Source: SIG603 sp044432645
GTDB lineage: Bacteria; Bacillota; Clostridia; Oscillospirales; Acutalibacteraceae
Length of the DNA: 9,697 nt
NCBI GenBank assembly: GCA_044432645.1
Contig: JAWXUM010000074.1
Location: forward strand, 1 to 9,697
Reading direction: 5' to 3'
This document shows positions 1-4,946 of this stretch, piece by piece (the stretch's first letter is position 1; the number at the start of each line of letters is the position of its first letter). The notes under the pieces were generated by a model. That model saw only the letters and a list, made by a program, of their open reading frames with translations, was not told where the DNA came from and did no database searches. The position numbers were made by a program, and so were the translations under genes.

Positions 1-274
1 CTTCTGTGATGTCGATTAATCTATTTTGAATACGAATTTCGTTATCTTCAAAACAGAGATACAAAACAGTTCCTATGTTGCTATCAAAATTCCAAACCTT
101 TTCACCTTTTGCAACTTGAACACTAAGCCAAAGTGATAACCAACTTTTACCTATTTTAGATTCACCTGCTAGTAGCGACAAACCTATCGGTAAGATTTCA
201 TTAACAACAAATGGAATTTGCTCAATATCTTTTTCCAATAATTCTTTTCCTGTGATTGTTTTAAATTTTTGCAT
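1..274 (-). CDS. RepA-like AAA_25 ATPase, N-terminal part (cut by window edge)
   Basis: The first 91 codons of a larger protein are visible; it runs off the left edge. The P-loop GESKIGKS lies at residues 37-44, after the short strand ISLLA-like segment GLSLLA. It is followed at about 69-77 by TVLYLCFED and then EIRIQNRL, the strand-plus-'ED...R.QNRL' pattern typical of RepA/AAA_25 ATPases (RecA fold, hexameric helicase-like). In Bacillota this family is carried on plasmids, prophages and integrative elements, where it is thought to act in replication. The start is the ATG at 274-272, with a GAGG ribosome binding site at 281-284. No separate promoter is evident close upstream. Instead the leader contains two terminator-like hairpins (312-349 and 370-410), so expression may depend on read-through from the RNA unit upstream. 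The family call is fairly secure; the replication role is inferred from the family. Confidence 0.82.
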   Translation of the reverse strand, partial: MQKFKTITGKELLEKDIEQIPFVVNEILPIGLSLLAGESKIGKSWLSLWLSVQVAKGEKVWNFDSNIGTVLYLCFEDNEIRIQNRLIDITE

Positions 275-311
275 AATGTACCTCGTCTTTCTTTTTTTAA
301 AAATTTTGTAT

Positions 312-349
312 AAAAAAATACCACCTACGTTTTTACACGTAAGCGGTAT
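312..349 (-). terminator. Intrinsic terminator-like hairpin in the leader of the RepA-like gene
   Basis: On the minus strand a 12-bp stem (arms 338-349 and 318-329, two G-U pairs, 8-nt loop) is followed directly by seven T. The two G-U pairs would be A-C mismatches on the plus strand, so the hairpin acts in minus-strand RNA. It lies only about 40 bp upstream of the RepA-like start codon with no gene in between, which suggests attenuation rather than simple end-of-gene termination. Confidence 0.7.
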
Positions 350-369
350 GATTTTTTGTTTTGGATAAC

Positions 370-410
370 AAAAAAAGACAAACCTATCCCTTGGTAGGAA
401 TAAGTTTGCC
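370..410 (-). terminator. Intrinsic terminator of ncRNA copy 1
   Basis: A 14-bp stem on the minus strand (arms 397-410 and 377-390, three G-U pairs, 6-nt loop) is followed by seven T at 376-370. It ends the transcription unit of ncRNA copy 1. It is also the first of two hairpins in tandem in the leader of the RepA-like gene. Confidence 0.78.
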
Positions 411-809
411 TTATTATTATATATTTAAATTATTTTTATTAATTGTTAGTTTGAGTTAAGTTAGATTTTAAGTTGATTTTTATTGTTTGTCCAAATAGAT
501 GTGTTAGTGTTTTGGGCTTAACCAAAAAGCTCATAGAAATCTAAATTCAATCTGTCTCAAAAGAACCAGTCTTCTCGGGGATTCTCACCCACGCTGCACC
601 ATGCAGAAGTACCATAATGTGGAATCTGGGGTCATCGCAATCTACCAAATCTAATTGGCGTTACTACCACAGGAAACATTCGCTACGAAGTTTTCACTCC
701 CTCTTGGCGAGTTCCTTGGTGTGTCGCTTTAGGCTTTCGCCATCCCATCACCGATGTACTAACACATCATTATTTAATTTTCAAGGTTCAAGACACTATC
801 GTGTCAGTG
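377..809 (-). ncRNA. Structured non-coding RNA, copy 1 (unrecognised family)
   Basis: This unit is a predicted transcript running from just after a consensus promoter (816-845) to an intrinsic terminator. From its 5' end it shows a hairpin GACAC-GATA-GTGTC (792-805), a CCTTGAAAATTAAAT motif (about 771-787), and then a body closed by an 11-bp perfect long-range helix (758-768 with 498-508). Inside the body are a GGC-GAAA-GCC tetraloop hairpin, a helix of about nine pairs around ACCAAGGAA/TTCCTGTGGT, a hairpin CTGCA-TGG-TGCAG next to a conserved TATGGTACTT, and a terminal hairpin near 510-530. A diverged second copy lies at 929-1352; leader, closing helix and the TGGTACTT region are conserved while the middle differs. 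No open frame is shared by both copies. I do not recognise the family. A highly expressed stable RNA of a mobile element is the best inference; a replication or antitermination role is only a guess. Confidence 0.68.
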
Positions 810-815
810 TTTTGT

Positions 816-845
816 ATTATACACCTAAGAACATACGTTTGTCAA
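816..845 (-). promoter_or_regulatory. SigA promoter of ncRNA copy 1
   Basis: On the minus strand a perfect -35 TTGACA (840-845) and a perfect -10 TATAAT (816-821) are separated by 18 bp, giving a start near 809. Both hexamers match consensus, unlike the promoters of the protein genes here. The same promoter, with a nearly identical spacer, precedes copy 2. Confidence 0.88.
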
Positions 846-928
846 TAAAATTTTAAAAATTATTTTTTACACTCTATTTTTTGATAAAACATTCTCTATT
901 TTCAAAATTCATTTTTATAAACAAACAG

Positions 929-978
929 AAATAAGGCAGTCGCATGCCTATATTTAGACATACTACTACCTTATATTT
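929..978 (-). terminator. Terminator-like hairpin ending ncRNA copy 2
   Basis: A long stem of about 16 pairs (arms roughly 959-978 and 929-946, 12-nt loop) forms on the minus strand with G-U pairs that would be A-C mismatches on the plus strand. The sequence after it is T-rich but interrupted (TTTCTGTTTGTTT), so termination may be partial or the hairpin may protect a 3' end instead. Confidence 0.55.
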
Positions 979-1352
979 ATTTTATATTATTTAATTTTCA
1001 AGTTATAATTTTCTTTTAATTTGTTTTCGGCTTTTCTGAGCCTATTTTTTCAGCTTAAGATGTACAAGTGTTTTTGCTTTAATCAAAAACTCATAAAAAG
1101 CGGAATCTAATCTATCTCAAAAAGTTCGGCTCTCTCAAGACTTACTGCCTTGCTGTGTCATACAGAAGTACCATAGTGTGGAATTTGAAAGTCATAGCAA
1201 TAAACTGATGTTACTCAGTCTGACTGTTTCTGGTTTACTATGCTAGAATTTTACTTCATCACGGCATATCCAAAACTTGTCGCTCGTTTCATTACCGATG
1301 TACTCACACATCTTATTAGGTTTTCAAGGAACACGACACTCTTGTGTCGGTG
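929..1352 (-). ncRNA. Structured non-coding RNA, copy 2 (unrecognised family)
   Basis: This is the upstream member of the tandem pair. It has the same order of parts as copy 1: promoter (1359-1388), leader hairpin GACAC-AAGA-GTGTC (1335-1348), CCTTGAAAA motif, closing helix (1302-1314 with 1057-1069), conserved TATGGTACTTCTG block near 1165-1180, terminal hairpin GTTTTTG/CAAAAAC near 1068-1088, then a hairpin at 929-978. The closing helix keeps 13 consecutive pairs although three positions have changed to G-U, which is evidence for RNA-level selection on this strand. The central 100 nt or so is quite different from copy 1. An extra TTGAAAATTAAAT motif occurs in the tail (986-1002), just before the terminal hairpin. 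Function is unknown. Confidence 0.66.
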
Positions 1353-1358
1353 CTTTGT

Positions 1359-1388
1359 ATTATACACCTAAAAACATATGTTTGTCAA
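1359..1388 (-). promoter_or_regulatory. SigA promoter of ncRNA copy 2
   Basis: Perfect -35 TTGACA (1383-1388) and -10 TATAAT (1359-1364) on the minus strand with an 18-bp spacer, predicted start near 1352. The spacer differs from that of copy 1 at only a few positions, so the promoter was duplicated together with the RNA. Confidence 0.88.
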
Positions 1389-1480
1389 CAACTTTTTGAA
1401 TTTATTTTTTTACTACGTGTGGAATTACAACGCTCGAACTATGCACTAAACTGTGGCTCACGAGCCTTGTCTGTGGCTTT

Positions 1481-1516
1481 AAGCCCTTGGGGTGGGGTAC
1501 TTACCCTAGGAGCGAA
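1481..1516. repeat. Degenerate 36-bp direct repeat, copy a
   Basis: The core GGGGTGGGGTACTTACCC, followed by TAGGAGCGAA, recurs in the same orientation at 2167-2203. More degenerate relatives lie at 1637-1674 (GGTGGGTAGGGTAACTACCC) and 2291-2329. These are G-rich clusters in an otherwise AT-rich region. Confidence 0.5.
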
Positions 1517-1771
1517 TAATAAATTGCCAAACTCTGACTTAGGTCTTGGTTTCTGCTCTCAAAACACGATGTTGGTCGTGTGCAAAATTGCACGTTTGAG
1601 TGCAAAATTCGTTTAAATCCATAGCAAATTCGCACCCTAAGTTTGGTGGGTAGGGTAACTACCCCAATGATGAAACAAAAGCACCAAAACCGTATTAATT
1701 TGCACACAGGGTCGATAGGGTCGATTTTTTCAAGGGACTATAAAATACAGCTTTGTCACTGCAAAATTTAC

Positions 1772-1865
1772 AAAAAAGCTAGGTTTTAAGCCATTCTTTA
1801 AAAATCAGAACAAAAAATTATCGGCACTGTTTAAATAAACAGGGTCGATTTTTATTGTACTTTTA
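1772..1865. repeat. 94-bp direct repeat, copy 1
   Basis: Starts with AAAAAAGCTAG and contains AAGCCATTCTT, ATCAGAACAAAAAATTATC, GGCACT and AACAGGGTC. It aligns without gaps to 2041-2134 with about 13 differences. Unlike copy 2 it carries a perfect palindrome CTGTTTAAATAAACAG-type hairpin before GGGTCGAT. No coding frame runs through both copies. Confidence 0.75.
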
Positions 1866-2040
1866 ATTTTATTGATGGACTTTAATATAAAACCCACATA
1901 AGCCAGAACAATTCGTTCACCGTATTTTACTCCAATTTAAAATATATAATATTTTTCAATAAAATATTAGTGCCTTTAACTAAAAATAACCCCCTCAAGA
2001 ATTTATCGTCACTATCGGCACTTTTACAAGTTTTAAGGCA

Positions 2041-2134
2041 AAAAAGCTAGATTTTAAGCCATTCTTCATAAATCAGAACAAAAAATTATCGGCACTTTTT
2101 TATATAACAGGGTCAATCTTTACGGCACTTTTAT
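2041..2134. repeat. 94-bp direct repeat, copy 2
   Basis: Direct repeat of 1772-1865, 269 bp away. The stretch from ATCAGAAC through TATCGGCACT is identical in both. It is preceded by a further TATCGGCACTTTTAC (about 2013-2027) and ends with another GGCACTTTTA, so the repeat is itself built from a shorter recurring motif. Confidence 0.75.
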
Positions 2135-2166
2135 TCATCGGTGGCTTCATTGGTGTTTGCGAGCGT

Positions 2167-2203
2167 AAGTCTAGGGGGTGGGGTAACTACTCTATGGAGC
2201 GAA
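2167..2203. repeat. Degenerate 36-bp direct repeat, copy b
   Basis: Matches 1481-1516 through GGGGGTGGGGTAACTAC and GGAGCGAA, in the same orientation, about 690 bp away. Confidence 0.5.
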
Positions 2204-2283
2204 CTTCTATCTTAAATCACTGGTGGAGTGTTGGGGGTTAACGTTCAAAAAGCGGCATCTTGTCACCTTTTACATGGTACAAT

Positions 2284-2315
2284 AAAAAAACAAGTCTTGC
2301 CCTTGGGGGAGTTGT
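2284..2315 (-). terminator. Probable terminator of the small-gene cluster
   Basis: On the minus strand an imperfect stem (ACAA-TC-CCC pairing with GGG-GA-TTGT, arms within 2290-2315) is followed by seven T. It lies about 45 bp beyond the stop of the last small gene. The stem has mismatches, so the call is moderate; the same bases belong to a degenerate repeat. Confidence 0.42.
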
Positions 2316-2359
2316 CCTTAGAGCAAAACTTTTCTTTACTTGACACGACTTAGATGGTG

Positions 2360-2668
2360 CTATTCTTCTTCAATAAAATATAGTGGGTCTTCAACTGGCA
2401 TACTGTGTTTTTGTAACCTTTTCTTTTGATAATTTGTCAACTGTGTTTCAAGTCTACGAGCGAGCCAAAATCCACACTTGAAACTTTCGATTGCTCTTCC
2501 GTGGCATATTAAATCTTTGCTATCGACTATTTGCATAGCGTAACTTCTAACTGTTTTATCGCAGTTATTTAATAAATATTCTAACGATTCGGCAAACCTT
2601 TCTTGTACATCTTCTTCAATTTCAAACTCTTCATTTTCTATGAATAGTTCTTCAAATATATTTTGCAT
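2360..2668 (-). CDS. Small acidic hypothetical protein, possible DUF6809 relative
   Basis: 102 residues, last of three packed small genes. It opens with IFEELF, recalling the I-x-ELY start of the two genes before it. At about 62-73 it carries SFKCGFWLARRL, which lines up with FIIGFKLGAKIA in the neighbouring DUF6809 protein, so the two probably share an all-helical fold. The stretch at 9-28 and the C-terminal IEEE are strongly acidic. There is no signal peptide or membrane segment, so it is cytoplasmic. The start ATG has a GAGGTAA ribosome binding site a few bases upstream and lies 9 bp after the previous stop, indicating one operon. Function is unknown and the homology to DUF6809 is an inference from motif placement. 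Confidence 0.78.
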   Translation of the reverse strand: MQNIFEELFIENEEFEIEEDVQERFAESLEYLLNNCDKTVRSYAMQIVDSKDLICHGRAIESFKCGFWLARRLETQLTNYQKKRLQKHSMPVEDPLYFIEEE

Positions 2669-2677
2669 TTTATTACC

Positions 2678-2968
2678 TCACACAATATCTTTGAAAATTC
2701 TATCTTCTTCTGAAACCATTGCTAGTGCAATCTTAGCACCTAGTTTAAACCCTATGATAAAATCTTCCACACTACTTTCACCCATAATTGTGGCTTGAGT
2801 ATTTACATAGTCTAAGAATAGTTTTTTCTCTTTATCATCAAGTAATTTTATAAGCAGTTCTTCATTGTCAGATAACTTTTCCATTGCTTTGGCATAGTTT
2901 GTATTGCCTATAAACATTTTCGTGTTTGGGTTTATGTTTCCGTGATATAGTTCTTCTAAAATTTTCAT
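2678..2968 (-). CDS. DUF6809 family protein
   Basis: 96 residues beginning MKILEELYHGNINPN, the N-terminal signature I recognise from the DUF6809 family of small proteins in Clostridia (usually about 90-110 residues). Around 25-31 it has YAKAMEK, as family members do, and at about 71-81 the GFKLGAKIALA segment. It is helical and charged throughout, with no membrane segment. No molecular function has been established for the family. Its ATG overlaps the stop of the preceding gene (ATGA, 2965-2968), and AAGGAA just upstream serves as ribosome binding site, so translation is coupled. Confidence 0.85.
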   Translation of the reverse strand: MKILEELYHGNINPNTKMFIGNTNYAKAMEKLSDNEELLIKLLDDKEKKLFLDYVNTQATIMGESSVEDFIIGFKLGAKIALAMVSEEDRIFKDIV

Positions 2969-3198
2969 TGTAATTCCTTTCCATAAAAAAATTCCATCTC
3001 AGATTGTAATTCTGAAATGGAATCTTTATTTTCTATTAATGTGAGAGCCCCTAAGACAGAATGTTTAACTGTTAGTAAAAACAGCTTAATTGTTTCATCT
3101 GTTTTGTCAGTATGGTTTTCTTGAAACTCTTTGAAAACTTCTAGGGCTACATTGTAATCATCGCCATAGTATAACTCTCTAATTGATATTTCAGCCAT
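2965..3198 (-). CDS. Small hypothetical protein, first gene of the DUF6809 cluster
   Basis: 77 residues, cytoplasmic, acidic and mostly helical. It starts ISIRELYYGDDYN, echoing the ELYxG opening of the DUF6809 protein that follows, but the rest shows no clear match and the GFxLG segment is missing. It may be a shortened or diverged relative. The ribosome binding site AGAAGGTG lies at about 3206-3213. It overlaps the next gene by 4 nt. I see no convincing promoter in the 90 bp upstream, so it may be read from the transporter operon or from a weak promoter. Confidence 0.72.
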   Translation of the reverse strand: MAEISIRELYYGDDYNVALEVFKEFQENHTDKTDETIKLFLLTVKHSVLGALTLIENKDSISELQSEMEFFYGKELQ

Positions 3199-3288
3199 TA
3201 TTTCACCTTCTTTCTGTTAGTACAACACAATACCACAGAATAGATAAAATAGCTATACATTTTTAATTATTTTGTAGATTAATAGTAG

Positions 3289-4068
3289 TCATAACAGAGA
3301 ATTTAGGGTGCAATACAAATCAATATAATGTTTAATATCAAATATATTTTCACTTGGAAGTATTGACGACGGTAAATCGGTAAAATTTAATACAAAAAAT
3401 AAAGCTACAAGAAAAGCTCCACTTGAAATTATGTATTTTATAGAGTTTTTCTTTTGTTTTATTGTTTTAAAACAGAAAATAATACAAAATGTTAAAGATA
3501 AAATTATCAAAACTCCACTAATAATTAGTTTTGGAATTTGATTTATAAAGCTTTCCCAATCGTTCAAACTTATAACTCTTTCAACATCTTGTTCCAAGCT
3601 TGTGAAAAGTTTTGCTTTTACTTCGTTTTCGTAAAAAATAGATTTTGCATTTTCTTCTTCTATAATCAAAACTTCGTCACTTAAAACTACAATATATGTA
3701 TCACTCACTGTTTCACTACCACTGGTTATTTCGACAAAAGAATTTTCGGCTAGGCTTTTTGAAGTGTTTACAGCATAATCCACTTGCACTGTTCCCATCA
3801 AAGTGCTGTAGATTTCGCCAACTTCAGCAACTACAATATAATTTTTAACTACTTTATAAATTGTACCGTTCCAGCTTTCTTTTTCTACAATCTCATAGAT
3901 ATAACTTCCACTTTCGTCAGTATAAACAGCCTGATTGTAAACTTGTGTATAAGCTATGCCTTTGGTGACAGTTACTGTCATTTGATTATATATGAAATTT
4001 GACAAAATACTGCAAATAATTAAAACGCAAGCAGTTAAAAAGATTAAAGCTTTTACATATTTTTTCAT
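3289..4068 (-). CDS. Membrane-anchored protein of unknown function, last gene of the ABC importer operon
   Basis: 259 residues. One membrane segment lies at about 5-27, then an exported domain of about 150 residues, then two more membrane segments at about 180-201 and 210-229. The exported part is beta-rich; the stretch VYTDESGSYIYEIVE...AEVGEIYSTLMG (48-92) has the flavour of the outer beta domain of HlyD/MacA-type adaptors, but I would not assign that family. The previous stop codon sits inside ATGATG. The second ATG (4068-4066) is better spaced from the AGGTG upstream than the first (4071), which would add one Met. Strict coupling to the permease gene suggests a part in the same uptake system, for instance a substrate-handling or sensor subunit. 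Confidence 0.8.
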   Translation of the reverse strand: MKKYVKALIFLTACVLIICSILSNFIYNQMTVTVTKGIAYTQVYNQAVYTDESGSYIYEIVEKESWNGTIYKVVKNYIVVAEVGEIYSTLMGTVQVDYAVNTSKSLAENSFVEITSGSETVSDTYIVVLSDEVLIIEEENAKSIFYENEVKAKLFTSLEQDVERVISLNDWESFINQIPKLIISGVLIILSLTFCIIFCFKTIKQKKNSIKYIISSGAFLVALFFVLNFTDLPSSILPSENIFDIKHYIDLYCTLNSLL

Positions 4069-4820
4069 CATTTCACCTGTCCTAAGCTTATGCCCTCAAT
4101 TAATTCCTTGTTAAAATAAAGGAACAAATAAAGCACTGGTAAAACTGCCAAAACACAGCAAACAAGGTGAGCTGTCAGCGTTTCTGGTGGTAAATATACA
4201 AGTATAACAGAAAGTGGATATTTTGAATAGTCTTTTAAATAAGCCACTGGTTGCTCCACCATATTCCAACAATCCATAAAAATTAAAAGGGAAACACAGA
4301 CAACGGCAGATTTGTTCATTGAGGCAAAAATTCTAAAAATAACTACAAAAACATTTGCTCCGTCAAGCATAGCTGCTTCCATAATCTCGGTAGGCACAGC
4401 CTTAAAAGCTTGGGTGAGTATAAATGCACCAAGTGGTAAAAACATTGACGGCAATATGAGTGACCAGTATGTATCCAAAAGTCCAAGCTGTAAAAACATG
4501 GTGTAATTTGGCACGAGTGTAACTTGAAGTGGCATTACCATTATTATAATTAATGCAAAATAAAGTGCATTTTTGCCTTTAAACTTGCACTTTGCAAAGG
4601 CGAACCCAGCAAGGCACGACACTATAATTTGTACAAAAACAACAGAACTACAAAGGAAAAGGCTTAACCAAAAACGTGAAAGATATTTAAAATCGCTTAA
4701 AAAGATTTCGTAATAAGCGTCAATAGAAAGCGACATTGTTCCAATATACAAAAAAGGAACAAGGCACAAAATACCGATTATTAAAAATAAAGCAGATATG
4801 AAGATTTTGGATAGTTTCAT
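4068..4820 (-). CDS. ABC importer permease, MalG type
   Basis: 250 residues, the usual MalG-family length being about 270-280. It has six likely membrane segments and carries the EAA loop EAAMLDGANVFVVIFRIFAS at 148-167, where the ATPase docks. Other family landmarks are LLDTYWSLILP (114-124) and the C-terminal FNKELIEGISLGQVK. It pairs with the MalF-type permease encoded just before it to form the channel. The start is the ATG at 4820-4818 with a perfect GGAGGTC at 4824-4830. The frame continues upstream to 4898, but that extension is translated from a palindromic repeat and is not protein. The 26-bp palindrome in the preceding gap may set its level relative to the first permease. The substrate is unknown, probably an oligosaccharide by family. 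Confidence 0.9.
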   Translation of the reverse strand: MKLSKIFISALFLIIGILCLVPFLYIGTMSLSIDAYYEIFLSDFKYLSRFWLSLFLCSSVVFVQIIVSCLAGFAFAKCKFKGKNALYFALIIIMVMPLQVTLVPNYTMFLQLGLLDTYWSLILPSMFLPLGAFILTQAFKAVPTEIMEAAMLDGANVFVVIFRIFASMNKSAVVCVSLLIFMDCWNMVEQPVAYLKDYSKYPLSVILVYLPPETLTAHLVCCVLAVLPVLYLFLYFNKELIEGISLGQVK

Positions 4821-4845
4821 TTTGACCTCCTTTGTGGTTTTAATT

Positions 4846-4911
4846 GTAGGGCAGGGGCTTGCTCCTGCCGAGGTTGGCGTAATTTTCGGCAGGAGCAAGC
4901 CCCTGCCCTAC
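4846..4911. repeat. GC-rich 26-bp perfect palindromic repeat element
   Basis: Two perfectly complementary 26-nt arms (4846-4871 and 4886-4911) of the form GTAGGGCAGGGGCTTG...CCCTAC surround a 14-nt loop. The element is far richer in G and C than its surroundings and sits between the two permease genes, just upstream of the second ribosome binding site. Repeats of this GTAGGG...CCCTAC type are dispersed in many Clostridia genomes. In mRNA it would form a very stable stem able to stabilise or separate the upstream message. It is followed by no T-tract, so it is not an intrinsic terminator. Confidence 0.85.
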
Positions 4912-4921
4912 GAATATTTTT

Positions 4922-4946
4922 GGCAATGGTCAAGACCGTTCCCTAC
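4922..4946 (-). repeat. Second, imperfect GTAGGG-type stem-loop overlapping a stop codon
   Basis: On the minus strand this reads GTAGGGAACGGTCTTGACC followed by ATTGCC, an imperfect hairpin sharing the GTAGGG...CTTG...CC pattern of the palindrome next to it. The TGA at 4930-4932, stop codon of the upstream permease, lies inside it, so the last codons of that protein (RRERS) appear to be repeat-derived. Confidence 0.6.

Larger units (their letters stand above)
1400..2283. other. Repeat-rich intergenic region without a credible gene
   Basis: Nearly 900 bp between the small-gene cluster and ncRNA copy 2. The open frames here lack ribosome binding sites and are low in complexity, so I call none. 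The region holds two long direct repeats (1772-1865 and 2041-2134), several copies of TATCGGCACTTTT-like and AGGGTCGAT motifs (the latter doubled at about 1708-1725), and degenerate GGGGTGGGGTA...GAGCGAA repeats (1481-1516, 1637-1674, 2167-2203, with a weak one at 2291-2329). Small palindromes such as GGCTCACGAGCC (1455-1466) and GGGTAACTACCC also occur. It could be an iteron-like replication or transfer origin, or decayed mobile DNA. The sequence alone does not decide. Confidence 0.5.

Noticed and set aside
439..534. 31-codon minus-strand frame (MSFLVKPK...) as a leader peptide before the RepA-like gene
   Set aside because: No Shine-Dalgarno sequence, and the matching place in RNA copy 2 has a stop after three codons. 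The shared feature there is a hairpin, not a peptide.
560..640. 5S rRNA-like module: TATGGTACTT, then a hairpin, then GTGAGAATCC
   Set aside because: It recalls the loop E and helix IV part of 5S rRNA, but the CCGAAC segment and terminal helix of 5S are absent and copy 2 does not keep the GTGAGAA part. Probably convergence or a generic fold.
377..809. T-box, cobalamin or other known riboswitch, or a group I/II intron, upstream of the RepA-like gene
   Set aside because: No T-box GGGTGG-type sequence or other signature core could be found; GGGTGAGAATCCC in copy 1 superficially resembles riboswitch or intron loops but is not conserved in copy 2.
617..856. 79-codon plus-strand open frame
   Set aside because: It runs antisense through ncRNA copy 1 and its promoter, has no ribosome binding site, and is not open in copy 2.
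1344..1707. Open frames of 90 (plus) and 68 (minus) codons in the repeat region
   Set aside because: No ribosome binding sites, low-complexity translations across degenerate repeats, and the plus-strand one crosses the promoter of ncRNA copy 2.
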